Assembly (NCBI GenBank): GCA_022393335.1
Contig: JAJEKB010021880.1
Span: 2,017,440-2,081,439 of the forward strand
Reading direction: 5' to 3'
Length of the DNA stretch: 64,000 nt
DNA from: Macrotrachela quadricornifera
Lineage: Eukaryota > Rotifera > Eurotatoria > Philodinida > Philodinidae
Within the stretch, counting starts at the first letter, position 1, and each line of letters starts with the position of its first letter. A model generated the notes under the pieces. It was not told the origin of the DNA, searched no databases, and worked only from the letters and a program-made list of their open reading frames with translations. Both the position numbers and the translations under genes were made by a program. This document shows, piece by piece, positions 35,580-48,828 of the stretch.

Positions 35580-36617
35580 ATGTCGACAACAACAATTTCA
35601 TCATTAGATTATATTGGAAGACAAATAACAATCTATTTAGGTACATTGACAATTCTTGGTGGTGTTATTGGTGGATTTTTAATTATCATTGTTTTTCTCA
35701 GTTTACAAACCTTTCGACAAAATTCATGTGCATTTTATTTAACTATTATGTCATTGGTTAATGTAGGTCAATTATTAACAGGTTTTCTTAGTCGTGTTGT
35801 TATTATTGGTTTTGGAATCGATTGGTCACTTTCATCTGTAGCCTACTGTAAATTTCGATTGTACTGTTTTCAAGTATGTGCTTTGGTATCCATGAATTGT
35901 TTTTGTTTGGCAACTATTGATCAATATTTTGCCACTTGTTCTCGTCCACAATGGCAATTATTCTGTAATATTAATTTAGCTCATTATTTAGTTTCAATAT
36001 GTCTTCTCATATGGATTGTATACAATGTTCCTTATTTAATCTACTATAATCATGTTCTATCAACGACTACAGGTAAACTTTCCTGTATAATAACAAATCC
36101 GATCTTTGATCAATATACTGCTTATGGAAATATTGTTATTCTTGGAAAAATTCTCCCTGCATGCATAACATTTATTTTTGGATGTTTAGCTTATCGTAAT
36201 GTACAACAACTGGCTCATAGAACATTACCACTAGTTCGACGTCAATTAGACAAACAATTAACAGTGATGGTTTTGATACAAGTTATTTTCGGTTTTTTTA
36301 CTCTTTTACCCAATGCTATTACATATCCTTTGACAATATCGCCACAATTGACTCAAGATCCACTCACCTCGGCAATATTACAGTTTATTAATACTTTAAC
36401 TATATGTTTGCTCAATTTATATTCTGCAGTGAGTATATATCAGTGAAATATTTATTAGAAATGAATTTTCTTCTCTATATAGAGTCCATTTTATATATAT
36501 CTATGTGTATCTGATCGATTTCGTCGACAATTAGCCTATGTATTATTTGGTATTTATCTTGATCTACATAGACGACGACAACAACGAAAAGTAGCAATAA
36601 ATCATCCACAGATATAA
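35580..36617 (+). CDS. Rhodopsin-like (class A) G-protein-coupled receptor
   Basis: Exon 35580-36428 (ATG, 283 codons) and exon 36483-36617 (44 codons plus TAA) join in phase 0 across a 54-nt intron with a GTGAGT donor and a 'ctctatatag' acceptor, giving 327 residues. The N-terminus is short and extracellular, followed by seven hydrophobic helices. Landmarks are the TM2 area NSCAFYLTIMSLVNVGQLLT, a Cys at the start of TM3 (AYCKFRLYCFQVCALVSMNC), TIDQYFATCSRP at the end of TM3 in place of DRY, the intracellular loop 3 helix RRQLDKQLTVMVLIQVI, and TM7 NLYSASPFYIYLCV (the NPxxY position) with a basic tail FRRQ. The ligand is unknown; neuropeptide or chemosensory receptors are both possible. An in-frame extension 5' of ATG lacks another ATG. 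The gene looks intact. Confidence 0.9.
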
Positions 36618-36813
36618 TCATTATCAAGTAGTTAAACTTCCTGCAGAAAATAACTGAATCCATTTACGTTTGAACTATTTATTGTAATCAATATTACTTG
36701 TAAATACTTAAATAAAACATTAGTTCTTCTTACTTTCTTTTACTTCTTTTCTTGATAAATACATATTCAAATTGTAGAAGTTCTATCATCACATGATTTC
36801 AATATAGAGAGAC

Positions 36814-38660
36814 CAGGGGTCCTAATGGGCTGGGCCAAACCCAGCACAGCCCATGGGCTGGGCTGAACAAATTTTGGGTGGGTACCCATGGGTCGTTATT
36901 TTTATGAAAATTTTTTATAGAAATCAGATTTCGGTAAGTTTTCTTTTGAGAATCGATTATTATGTCGCCATTTCTGTCAGCTTTCAGGCAGACTATTTGA
37001 CTTTTATTTAACTCTGAGGACGAGTGGCTCATTTTTGGGCCACCTATTTTTCAGTAAAGAAAGTGTTTGTTTCATATTAAACTATTAAATATATAAGATT
37101 ACTAAGGTCATGAACAACCACATTTATCAACTCATAATTTTCCCGTTTTCCTTCTTTCACAAAAACTCTTTTCAAATATCCCATGTTCTTATTGAGGTAC
37201 AGTGATGTCATAATTTCTCCCTTCTTCTTTGATCTTGTTTTTCGAGAATATCCTTATCCTTTATTGAGTATATATATATTACCGTTCTCATTAAGGAATT
37301 TACATTGTTCTTGAATTTGCAAAGCATATCATTTTGGTTTCATTGATTAAATTTATCGGCTTCACCAATGAACGAATATGTCGCAGAAGACCATCTTCTG
37401 AAAAGAAGTCTAAACTAGTATTACCAAAAACTGTCCTTAATTTTGACAATGAAATCCATTTTACCCATGAAAGGAAAAAGAAGAAGCTGTAATTATTGTA
37501 ACATCAAGGAAGCAAATTTACGATCCAACATCGAGTAGTTTACTTGCAAATTACCATTTTGTTTAAAAGTCGAAAATAATCGTTTTTTTTTATTATCGTA
37601 AGATTTATATGTAGCCACTTTGAGTTAAAATAAAACAAAACGATAAACAAATATTTCTTTCTATGAAAAAAAATGTCGTTCTCAAAGAGTTAATTAAAAA
37701 CGATTATGATATGTTTTCAGTATTTAAAATACATATTTCAACTTTCGTCTTATTTCATTACATTTTGGCCAATTTTAATAGATTAATAATATTTAATCAA
37801 TTAAAAACAACTGTGTATAATTTCCTTTCAATGGATTAATTATCATTTACATTCCAATAACTGGTTAAAATAGACTCAGATTCAATAACAATAACAAATC
37901 GATTGGAAATCAGATAGTCTGTTTTAAATTATATCACTTTAGTTTAATTTAACGAGACAAAATTCATTGAAAATCTAATTCTTTTTTTGTATTTTCTTAA
38001 TATATCGCGAGTTTTCATCTACAGATTAATGATAGTCTAAGAACATAGTCTTCAATAAAAGTCAAAATTATTTAGAGACGTTATGTAGTACTATTGTCAA
38101 ATCTCTTTCTTAAAAAAATCTCGTTTTGTTCACGCGTTAATATAGATGTTTCTACAATGAAAAAAAAGTGAATAGAAGAAGCACAAGAGAAAAAAGATGA
38201 TTTGAATAATGATAATTAACCGATAAAATAAAATATTGATGTTTTTGCCTAAGACCAACAAACTGAACTGATTTAAGTATGTAACCAATTTTATTTCTTC
38301 CACAAGTATTTGTCAACCTTCTGCTGACAGTTTCGCATTTTTGTCAGCGATATTTTAATAGCAAATTATTTACCTATTCATATTAAATACTCGGTGTTGC
38401 ATCTAGGATGTTTATCTTCTCATTTTTCCTAAAGAAATCGCGGATGAATTTAAGCAATAAGAAAAAAGCAATGATGGTAAATATTATTGATCACAATAAC
38501 AACTTATAATATGCTTTAGAGAATTTTTGATAGGGTGTCGGCCCATGGATACTTATGGGCTGGGCCGATTTTTAAGGAAAAACCACGGGTGGGCCGGGTC
38601 AAGGCTGGATAACCCATGGGTCGGCTTTTTTAGGCCCAGCCCAGCCCATTAGGACCCCTG
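36814..38660. mobile_element. hAT-like non-autonomous element with G-rich inverted ends, 1.85 kb
   Basis: The left end is 'caggggtcctaatgggctgg'; the right end reversed starts 'caggggtcctaatgggctgg'. The inner ~80 bp on both sides are full of GGGCTGGGC/GGGCCGGG and CCCATGGGTC motifs. CAGGGG termini suggest hAT, but flanking 8-mers do not match, so the duplication has decayed or been lost. No transposase frame is visible inside. It ends about 75 bp from the stop codon of the acyltransferase gene. Confidence 0.75.
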
Positions 38661-38734
38661 GTTGCGATGCTTGTCAAAATATTTGCCTAGAATGATGAAC
38701 ATCAATAACAAACTTAATGTTTTAATATTTTTAT

Positions 38735-41005
38735 TTATCGTTTAAATAATTTTTTTTCAAAAATAAAAAAAGGTGTTTCAAAAAAGATAGAAACTAATAT
38801 AGCTGCAAAATAACTAAAAAAGATTTGTGAAATAAAATTATTTACTACAAGATGTCCTTGAAAATAGAAAGGCATTTTTTGATTAAATATCATTATATGA
38901 AGTATTGTTGAATGAACTAAATAACATGAATAATTAAGTCGTGCTAATGGACTCCATATAGGCCAAGAAAGAATCTTATTTATTATTCCACCTTGATTTG
39001 TACTACATATAAATACAATCCAACCAATAACAATTGATCAAAATGTTCGAGATAGTGTTATATATGCAACTGTTTCTGATCGACTTATACCAGGTACATT
39101 GATATTATTAGGATAAGTAATAAATAGACAAATAAGAGCCATAGCAATAATTATAATAGTTCCAATAATTCTACTAAAAATATGCATACGATATTGTCGA
39201 CTAGTAATTGTAACAAAATATCCAGTTAAAATTCCAATAGCATATGCAGATATACGACACCATGGTTTAATATAAATCGTGTTGTAATAAGTAGGACCAT
39301 CCTATAATAAAGAATAAACATAATTGAATAATCAAGATTTTTCTCATTATAAAAATCTTACAGTATTAGTTCCACCACCCGTTGGATAATTGAGTGACAT
39401 ATTTGGATAATAAAGAAGAATACCTAAATTTGTTCCAATTGTAATAAAAATAAAAAGTATAACAATTATAAATGATAAAGCTTTTCGTCCAAGAACAAAT
39501 GGAATTAAAGTTATTGGTGCAATCCAATGAAATTGCATATCATTATGTAAATACCATGCTATATTTAAACACATTTCATCTGGTTTTACTAAATTTCCAA
39601 GATAAATAATTGATGTCCACCAATATCGTGTACGACAACCTTCGGATTCAAAACCATTTTTTGGATATATAGGACCTTGTCCAAAATATCCAGTTAAATT
39701 TATACTAACAATAACCATTAATATAAATGTGGGGGTTAATCTAATATATCGATGAATATAATACATAAACATAAAACGATGTGTTAATTTTCCTTCTTTT
39801 TTATATTGACGAATAAATAAAATTGAAGTTAAAAATCCACTTAAAACAAAAAATGTATCAACACTAAATTGAGCATCTCCTATTAATTGAAATAATATAT
39901 AACGTGTCATTATACGAATATCAACCATATTATTTACATAAGATATACCAAAAAGTAATGAATGAGCTATTATTACCCAAAATAATGATAATACTCGAAT
40001 ACCATTTAGAAATAAATATGATTCATTCTTATCAATACATGTTTTTTCTTCTAATGTAAATATTCGATGAAGTGATTTTAATGCAGAAAATTCTGCTAAA
40101 AATGCTATTCGTGATGTTGGATTAAGAGATGACTTTTTTAATGTTCGTTGCAATTCATTTTCAATCGTTGTTTCATTATGATCAACTAAATGATTATATG
40201 CATTATTATGTATTGATAAATTATTAATTGAATTTAGTTTCAGTCTAAGAATAAGATCAATAATTGTTCCAATAAATACAAGTAAACCAAGAAGTGATAT
40301 AATAACAGTAGTTGTTATTGCTCCAGCTGTAAGACTTTTTTGACCATATGGTGGATCGTTAGAACAAACAAGATTATTTTCAGTAATATGACTTTTATTA
40401 AAAAATGGTTGAACTAAAGTGGCAACTGATCGTCGATCACATGATGATGGAACACAAAGACCAATAGTTATCATGGATAATATATTTGATGAACCGGATC
40501 GAGACGATGATGATGGTTTAAGAGTACCTTAAATAAACTTTTAAAATCTGTTCGATAATAAAATAAATATATACATACAATATTGTGTATCGAATGGTTG
40601 GGGAATAAATGATTTATTTGTCATATCATACATTGGATATATACATTCATCATAATTGCCAACCCAATAAATATTACCTTTGAGTATTCCTGATGGTAAT
40701 GGTTTTCCCCAAGAATCAATTACTTTCATTGCCCATGTTTCCTGTTTTTCAATTGCTGATTGAAGAACTAATTGAAAATCTTGTTCACATTGATTGCTAC
40801 TGTTATTATTTGATAATACTGAAGATATAGATTGAAACATTTGTTCAGGTGTAAGATTGAATTGGACATTATTGATTAGATTTACAGGGGAAATATTTTG
40901 ATATTGAAATATATGATCAATTACCAAATCAAATCGGACTGGTATGACTTGAGCATGTGTATTTAGTAATAGAAAAAATAATAGAAAAAATTCAATAGTA
41001 AACAT
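38735..41005 (-). CDS. Acyltransferase-3 membrane protein, nose-resistant-to-fluoxetine (NRF-6) type, with one in-frame TGA
   Basis: Three minus-strand exons, 41005-40579, 40527-39362 and 39301-38735, are separated by introns of 51 nt (GTATGT donor) and 60 nt (GTAAGA donor), all in phase, for 720 codons. A signal peptide (MFTIEFFLLFFLLLNTHAQ) precedes the extracellular NRF domain (WGKPLPSGILKGNIYWVG, YCTL, GLCVPSSCD). The acyltransferase-3 region has many TM helices: LFLNGIRVLSLFWVIIAHSL with the conserved His, FSVDTFFVLSGFLTS, a YIHRYIRLTP loop, WYLHNDMQFHWIAP, and C-terminal LARLNYSCYLVHSTILHIMI. Codon 619 is TGA (39038-39040) where the family has Trp (SRTF-W-SIVIG), so translation would end before the last helices. 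The remaining 101 codons are still open, which points to a recent nonsense change or a base error. Family members are thought to move or acylate lipophilic molecules. Confidence 0.85.
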
Positions 41006-43074
41006 GATTATTTTGTAGTAAGTTATTGACTAAAACTTTTGTATTATATACACAATAAAAAACTAATGATGTTGACTCATTTGATAGTAAAAGAAAAGAG
41101 AACGCACCTTTTATAATTTATCTATATGATTAATATTTCACTTTTTAGTTCTTTAAAACAGATTAAAATTAACGAGAGACCTCTGTGACTTTTTAAAAAT
41201 CTCATTATAATCAATCATCTAATAATAAAATCATTTTTTGGGAATATTTATCTTTGTGATGATTATTTATTATTTCTATTCTTAGGAAATTTTATAATAT
41301 AAAACACAGTTCTGTAATGTGTTGCTGTTCTACGCACATCTTGAGTTTGTGCACCTTCAGTACTCAGACACTTAAGGTACGCACCTTGAATAAGCGCAGT
41401 TTTTTTTTAGTAATAAGAGAACGGAAGAAAAAGAAAGACTTCTTTCAATTATGGTCGATTTTTAACTATATGTATTAACGAATCGACAAAAGCTTCGCAG
41501 TTATGTATTGCTTTGATGTGATTCATTTTCTGATATATGAACGGTGAGCCAGAAGTTCTAACTCGATTTGTATAAGAAATTTTTCTTTAATAAACTATGT
41601 GGTTAAACATTTGTCTCTATGAAGACAGAATGTTATAGACTTAGAATTTTGCTTCACAAAAAAGAAAATTTAACAGTGAATTTGGTCTATACTGTGATGA
41701 TTCCAGTAAAAGTTCCACAACTTCATCAGAACAAAAGATCTTTTGATCAGGTTTCTTTCTTTTGATTAGAAATGAATGCCCTTCTATACCTAACTGGAAA
41801 CTTTGGTCTTGTCCATCTCATCTGCGCTACAAAAAACGTTTTTTCTACAGATCTCGAGAAATAGCACATTTAAAAGTACCGAACACAAACTGAGATCTTG
41901 CTTTTACTACGTTTTTTTCTGTAGATAATAGAAATAGGAAAAATTCAAGTCGAGAAAAGATACCAAACTTACAAAATTTTCATTCTTTTTACCTCGCGTA
42001 TAATTTTGTAGAGAATTTCATCATGCTTCTATTGACGAAAAAAAATTGTTTTAGGAGAGCTAAGCAGTAGGAGTTAAAACACATCTCTAAGCCTATAAAT
42101 TTCTTATTAGATGAGCTAGCAGGATCAACCAATAGTTATTCTGTAGTGTCTTTTACTGCATCTTTTCTTCAGAGAGATAAATTTTCAACTACATATTTTA
42201 ATAAAGAAAAATTGATCAAAATAAATTCTATACTTTTTTAAACTAGAAATAACTATGTTTCTATCATTGATGAATACGATATGGGTCAAACTAAAATTAA
42301 ATCATCATGAAGAAATGAATTTCTTGCGTATGAAAAACCTTCGAAGATATAGTTGGTCAAGAATGCTCTGTTCAAATATGACATTTTTCAGTACACGAGT
42401 TTTGATTAAGTTAATTAATTAATATTGACTAATGCCTATTCCAAAAAAAAGGCGGGTGGGTATTTTTTGAATAACTTTTGATAGGGAACAAGCTAAAGAG
42501 CTGCAATTTTCACTATTAAAAAGAGGCTTATCCAGCGCATCGATTCATATAAAATTGTTGAAATTGATTACATAAATAACTAGTGATTCATAGTTATCTT
42601 GAAATAGTAGAGTATTGCACTATGAAAATAGGACATGTCTTTAATTTTGAGGAGTGGACTAGAATCGCTAGCTGACAAGCTACAAATTTATGAAAGGTTG
42701 AAACTTTAATCTCAATCCGTTTAAAAGTTATGAATCAAACAAGAATGATAATTGACCAAGTTTTTCATCCATTTTATCTTGTGCAAAATATTTTTCAACT
42801 ATTATGGGTGATGCTTTTGATCAAAATGAGTCGATTGATAATATCTATTTTACTATGGAACAAGTCATTTTCTATCGAAATATTATGATTAGCGATTGTA
42901 TGATATTGTTTTCTTATATTACTATATTGTTCACTTGAAATACATGCATCATAATTTACAAAATATCAATAATTACAGACACAATATTTTAGCTTTCATT
43001 CTTTTATTGTCAATTATGAAAAAGAAATATGTGCAGCAATGTGCATCGTCAATCATCCATTTCTTCCTCTTCGT
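41006..43074. other. Intergenic DNA with a foldback fragment
   Basis: No gene. 42455-42520 ('gtattttttgaataactttt', then 'gatagggaacaagctaaaga') is a fragment of the foldback element at 45699-46610. Confidence 0.5.
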
Positions 43075-43400
43075 CTAACAACTATTTTTCGATTTCTTCA
43101 GTAAATCGATCAGACTTTTTGAATATGTCTTCGATCTTACGTGTCTCATTGACATATACCACGGCTGTAACTCAATCGCATTCAGCATATAATGTTTGAC
43201 CGGCAAGCTACAAAAATTGATAACAGGAACTGAAACATTGGATTTTATCAGCCATTAGATGATAAGCTCTTTACGCCATGCCCTCTTCAGAGAAGTGGGT
43301 TCTTCAGTAAGTCGGTTATGTCAGGTCGCATTATCAATAATTAAGACAATTTTTACATGCCAACCTAGACTTGTCGTCGATAAAATTCATGGTAAAGGCT
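43075..43400 (-). pseudogene. Decayed Tc1/mariner-like (DDE_3) transposase
   Basis: The minus strand near 43350-43240 reads VKIVLIIDNAT, stop, HNRLTEEPTSLKRAWRKELI, then I-stop-WLIKSN. This is the LIIDNAxxHN...PTS...K..I..WL block of Tc1/IS630-like transposases that holds the second catalytic Asp. Downstream fragments (MLNAIELQPWYM) recall the CxLNPIExxW block with the third acidic residue, in another frame. Several stops and frame changes make it dead. Terminal repeats are not visible. Confidence 0.55.
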
Positions 43401-43698
43401 TAGAAATTATAATACCAAGTTCTTCTCTCAAAAGGAAAGCTGTTCGATTAGTATAGATGAGAAGATGTCTCGAATCCATACTATAATTCACGTCACATTT
43501 AAACATATCGATTGTTTGTTTATGAAAACCTGATTCACTAAGAAGAACAGAAATATCTAGTCTTTTCCCCATAATCACAAACAATTAATCGTTTGAATTA
43601 AACAAATAGCGCTGATTATCTTTACTCTGACTACTACACATTCCACCTATATCTGTTGTTTCGTTTCATCAATAGCAGCAAAATAACGTGCACGCGCA

Positions 43699-44907
43699 GG
43701 GTATGGTATCCATCCAGCGAAAACCATTACAGCGAAAGCTTGTTTCCGCGAGGAAGCAGAGCAGCGAAAAACAAAATAGCGAAAAGATATGATAGCGAAA
43801 AAGCAAATCAGCGAATGCGCAAAATAGCGAAAGATCTTTCGGCGAAATTTTTTTCCACACGACCTTCAATTATTGATGTATAAGGTTGGTTCATCATAGT
43901 GATTGTGTATACGAGCAAAAGCCCTTGTTTCTTCCCTTCTCTTTTTGACTTACTGACCTACTAATCTTCGTTCTTCTTTTCTTTTTTAATATATATTCTT
44001 TCATCAGAGGCGTAATGCCCCCTCTGCTTCCGAAAATTAATAAGAAAAATAAGGTTTGCGCCCCCTCCCCATCTTTTAAGAATTTTCGTTTTTTCTGCTC
44101 ATCAAAATCGAAAAAAAAGGTTTGCGATCCCCTCCCCCGTGAAAATTCCATTTTTTAGTCTTCAAAGCCGAAACAAGTAGAATTTTAGCCGTTCTTTTTA
44201 AATTTTGAAAAAAATTTTGAAATGGTCTTTGAAAATAGTAACAAATGAGTTGCACTCCTATTTAGGTAGCAAATTTTTCTCTTCAAATGTATGCGCTTCC
44301 TCTGCCATAAGTGGCTCGGTGCGTCCCTGACCCTGGCATAACAAATTTAATAACCGAGTGGAGAAACATCATCCCAATATTTTGCATCATTTTGAATGTT
44401 TACCACGAGAAGAACTATCTTTTCGTCAGCAACTAGTAAAAATAAATAGTGGTGTTCAAAATAAATTAAGCGATAAGATCTGTGTCATCCGAGCACAAAT
44501 TGAAACCTTGGGCGACGTCATGTACAGGGACAAATTAATCTAACAGAATTTCTCCATGGAATATCTATGGTCGTAGCTAAAAATTCAAGAAAAGTAGTTT
44601 GAATTTCTCATTTCTATAGTTGATTTCTCTGCTTATTCTTTTTTATATTAATTGATGTTTATCTGTTATAGTTCTCTATTTCTTGAATATGATTAAATAT
44701 AATTTTTTTTGGTTAAAAATAACGCTTTTGCTATTTTATATTTCGCTGTTTTGTTTTTCGCAATTCGCACAAACACGCTTTCACTATTTCAATTTTTTCG
44801 CCGAAAAAAGTTTCGCTCATTGCACCTTTCCCTAATATTGCATTTCGCCGTCTACTATTCGCTGACAATCTTCGCGGAAAAGGCTTTCGCTGGCTTGCCA
44901 CCACCCC
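43699..44907. mobile_element. MULE-like element with periodic AGCGAAA arrays in both ends
   Basis: In the left ~150 bp the motif agcgaaa (or a variant) lies at 43716, 43731, 43747 (degenerate), 43763, 43778, 43793, 43810, 43826 and 43841, that is every 15-17 bp. In the right ~180 bp its reverse complement (tttcgct) recurs from about 44723 to 44890 with similar spacing. Ends are similar when inverted ('gggtatggtatccatccagc' against 'tggggtggtggcaagccagc'). Between them is a fragment like the C-terminus of MULE transposases. Long inverted ends with internal arrays fit a Mutator-like element, but no 9-bp target duplication was found. Confidence 0.6.
44340..44543 (+). pseudogene. MULE transposase C-terminal fragment
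   Basis: The plus-strand frame reads NKFNNRVEKHHPNILHHFEC, then LPREELSFRQQLVKINSGVQ, to a stop at 44541-44543. It resembles the NNxVEG...HPNIxxFIExLxxEE C-terminal block of MULE transposases, with the residues between VE and HHPN deleted. There is no ATG and no catalytic domain, so it is a relic. Its place inside the array-bearing inverted repeat supports both calls. Frame 43656-43883 and the minus frames around it come from the 15-bp arrays. Confidence 0.45.
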
Positions 44908-45698
44908 ATCGAATGGCATATAAACGAAAGTGCGTTAAATAGAAATATTCAGAGTAAAATAAGCTGCATTATCGAACACTACCATACCAATGCCTATGAT
45001 GGACACACTATGCTTGAAAGATAAACAGAAAATGTTTCAAGGGAAGGTTATAATTTCATGAATAATATATAGATTTCTACAGATTGATCTGCCCCTTCTT
45101 ATAGAGGTTAGACATGCTCAAATAGCCTATGTTATCACAGTCGAATGGGTGGACTTCGAGTCGTCAAGAGACAACATTTTTTATAGCTATTTAGAATGTC
45201 ATAGACTGGCCTATAGCTGTTGTAGACTTCATCCATTTCACTTGAAAAAGTTTCCAAACAATTCAACATCATTTTTATCTAAGCTTCCTTGCTTATAATT
45301 GATCAACATAACACAATTCTAATATATTAAAATCTACTTTCTTACTTTTGAATTGATTATAATTCGAGGATTAGGAGTATTTTTTCACATGACCAATAAT
45401 CTCCTTTTGAATGAAAGAATTTTTTGATGTGTTTCTAACCAGAGTGTGGTGAGCTTTGTCAACACTTTGCAGATTTCATTTTTAATTTCGGGCAAGAACG
45501 GTATCCTCTCTGCAAAAATCTTTCTCATGCTTATGATCTGTGAGAAATCTAATATGGAATGGATCTAAGTTCGTACAAAACTATAATGATATTCTCGTAC
45601 AACTTGCGCATAGGATCAAAATTTGAGTAGATTTAATTCTTTTCCTGTAAAATAAAAACACACACTTTATTTTAATGATGAAAAAAGAAAATACTTAG

Positions 45699-46610
45699 AG
45701 CATACTAAAAGTTCGTAAAGTGATACCTTAATACCTTATCATAAGCTTTAAGTAACTTTCTTTATATTTAGTCTGATAGAGAAAAAAAGCTCTAGTTTTC
45801 TATGCCATTCGATCACCCTTCAATTAATATCATAATAGTGATATTTTGATAAGATCTGTTTGGTTCACATATGTCACGGTTACATGAATGCTAGTGAGTA
45901 TTTTTTGAATAACTTTTGATAGAAACAAGATAGAGAACTGCGCTTTTCACTATTGGAAAGAGAAAATGAATATGCATCGAACCGTATATTACAGTTTTTT
46001 CTCATATTGATTTCTCAAGTATTTTTCCTCAATTTTCTAAGAGTTGAAAAAATGTTTTTTTTTATGAAAAAAGGAAAAACTACAAGAGTGAGTTTTTCTC
46101 ATAGCTTCTGCTAGAAAATCATATTAAAGGCTAGACTAAAATGCATGCTATTCATCTCAGCCTTCAACAGTTTGTACATCTTCGATTAATGGTTTGAATT
46201 TGTACTTGATAATTGAAAATTCACTATAAATAACTTACCAAATATGTTTATTCTTAAAAAGTTCAATTGAAAACTTTACAAAAAACAAATTAGAAAATCC
46301 TAAAATATACCGTTTGATGCGTCTTCATCTTCTCTTTTCAGTAGTGAAAACCACAGTTCTCTACATTGATTCTATCAAAAATTATTCAAAAAATACTCAC
46401 TCGTATTTTTTAAAACGAGCATTAAGACAACCAGCGTATAACCAGCCGAAATTGGTTTTCTAGATAATTGAATCGTATGATATTAATTGAAGTATAATCA
46501 AATAGCATAGAAAAATAGAGCTTTTTTTTCTCTATCAGACTATATAGAAAAAGTTACTTAAAGCTTATGATAAGGTATTAAGGTATCACTCTACGAACTT
46601 TTGGTATGCC
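45699..46610. mobile_element. Foldback element, ~910 bp
   Basis: Outer arms ('gcatactaaaagttcgtaaa', then 'gtgataccttaataccttat', from 45699; inverse ending at 46610) and inner arms ('agtgagtattttttgaataa' at 45893; inverse near 46388-46404) make one long imperfect palindrome. No coding capacity. A partial relative lies at 42455-42560. Confidence 0.8.
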
Positions 46611-46796
46611 TGAAATAGAAAGATATTAAAAATACGCGCAGAACAGTCATGATATCGGAGAGTTTGGGAAAACACACTTGCAAAACGATTCACAGAATAT
46701 GAGGTTCATATAGCAATTACAAAATGTTCGAGAATACTTGTTTCAAGAAATTCTAAAACTAAGCCAATAGTTTTGGTCTTTTTAATGTTCACTTTT

Positions 46797-48091
46797 TTAT
46801 GGATTGGCAAGAGCAGAGACATCAGCTTGTGTCAGTTCTCGATTATGAACATAAATTTCATCAATCAAGCCTTGATAGGCAGTATTTGACATGCTACCAT
46901 AGCATGAGGAAAGAGTGTATCCAATCTGTAACCATGATATTGAACCAGAAGTAGAATATGTGAAAGAGCCAGTGGAACTGATAAGAATTCCGTTGGTATA
47001 GAATGTGAATCCATTAGTTGTGCTGTAGGTTAATGACACATGTGTCCATGTATTTAGAGCTAAAGATGAACCATATAATATTAGTGAGCCATACATGCTT
47101 TGCGCCATCAGTTGACCCGCTAGACCAGTACTTGAGTATATACCCATCATATTATTAATTGTAGTACAAATGCCCGATTGGTATCTTGATATTTGAACAA
47201 TTGTACAACTGCTGATGGATGATGGATTCAACCATAGTGAAATTGAAAAAGATTTGCTGTTCATACTAAAACCAACTTGATAAAAACCATATGCTTGAAA
47301 ATAGGACGAAAAACCAGAGAAACGCATAGCTTGATTAACACGTCCGGTAACCAATGTTGTACTAGTCGATAATCCATTCAAACCATTTGGACTATTGTCA
47401 TTGTTAGGAGAAGGTAAATCAAATGAATAATAGGCTATCAATGATGCAGCCTGTAAAATTTCAGTCGAAGATTTTGCTCGCGTCGTCAATATCATATTGT
47501 CAATGTAACCATTAAAATAGTTCATTGTACGGTAAACTTGAGCTGCACCAATTTGAATAGATCCATTTACTCCTTGATAAGATTGTGCATTCGACTGAAT
47601 ACCATCCTGTACTCCGTTCAAGTACAATATTTGTTGTTGTGTGTTATAATTGTAGACAAATGCTATGTGATACCAAGGACCAGATGAGAGTGTTGTGTTA
47701 CCAGATAATTCGTTGGAGGTAAAACCAGCATATAAACGATTTGATCGAATAAGCAAATAGAAACATTTGTTTGCACAAGTTGAGCACGCGCATTGACCGA
47801 TAATACCACGATCAACTGTTGCACCAGTTGGATAAATCCAAGCTTCCACTGTAAAACTCTTATACGACAGATCGAAAAATGGATCTGAGACGACAAATGA
47901 TTGATTTGATGTTGCTGTCACACTGAGTGCTTGACCGGTTCCCAAATATGGTTGGGTAGTTGAATTCAGTAAATATGTCGCCGTATTCATCAAAGTACCA
48001 TTGTAAACACCGTAAGAATCTGCCGTAGTCTGATCAAAAGTCCACGATGCAGTAATAACTGTCGCTACTGTAGTTGTTGTTGTAGTAGTTG
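46797..48091 (-). CDS. LamG-domain surface protein, extracellular exon with two LamG domains
   Basis: The minus-strand exon runs from acceptor 'tttttactttag' (exon base 48091) to TAG at 46797-46799, about 431 residues. After a short poly-Thr linker (TTTTTTTVATVI) come two LamG/concanavalin-like jelly-roll domains. The first has ASWTFDQTTADSYGVYNGTL, SFTVEAWIYPTG, WYHIAFVYNYNTQQQILYLN, YFNGYIDNMILTTRAKS. The second has LIAYYSFDLPSPNNDNSPNG, SFSISLWLNPSS, TWTHVSLTYSTTNGFTFYTN, YQGLIDEIYVHNRELT. The exon begins with CA and so needs one upstream base. The three exons at 52870-52303 end in a T with a GTGAGT donor, matching in phase. Together they predict a 586-residue type II membrane protein. LamG domains usually bind carbohydrate or protein ligands; no catalytic residues are evident. 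Confidence 0.85.
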
Positions 48092-48828
48092 CTAAAGTAA
48101 AAATATGAATATTATTATGATTAAATGCAACAACAAACATCTGCTATAATCATATATAATAAATATTTGCTCAGAGAATATCTTTCTAGTCCGTTTTACA
48201 TTCTTTTAGGCATCTAAGAACACAGTTGTATTTTACTAAATGAAGCCAGGCGTATAAATCGAAGTCCATCAGAATGATAAATCAAATTAATATCTATCAA
48301 TTGCTTAACAAAAGATTTTTCTAGTTACTGTGTTGAGACTCAAAGACATCACAATCATTATTCTTTGAAGACAAAATTCAACTAAAGATTAAGGAGATGT
48401 TTTCTTTGTAAGCTTTCCATTGTATGATTGTGCCGATAAGCACAAAAATCTCACAAGATATTCGCTAAATGTGGTATCCTTTGAATATCTTTATACATCA
48501 TATCTTTTCATTATATAATGTTATGCGAGAGTTAGGAGTTCTTGTTACCATTTCGATGTTACTACTCGCAGTGCGTAATCATTCCTCGCTATATTTCTCC
48601 TTCACTTATTACTATTCGATTTACCTTTCCTTGGCTGATTATATTTTTTTATCCTTTGTAGTGTTGTCCGTGACTCGCTTATGCTCTACCTTGTATGAAC
48701 GAGGAAAGAGAATCAGTGGTAAAATTGTGAAGTCGATATGCAGGACGAGTGAAGTTCAAATAATCACTCTCATTGAGAAACTAATAAATTTAAAATATGA
48801 CGTGCTTCTAGCAAACCTGGATCGGTAT

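Noticed and set aside
39038..39040. Selenocysteine TGA in the acyltransferase gene
   Set aside because: The family has Trp here, one base change from TGG, and no reason for Sec; nonsense or error is simpler.
43716..43845. CRISPR-like regular repeats
   Set aside because: The motif is 7 bp with ~8-bp spacers, is mirrored at the other element end, and the genome is eukaryotic; it is a transposon end.
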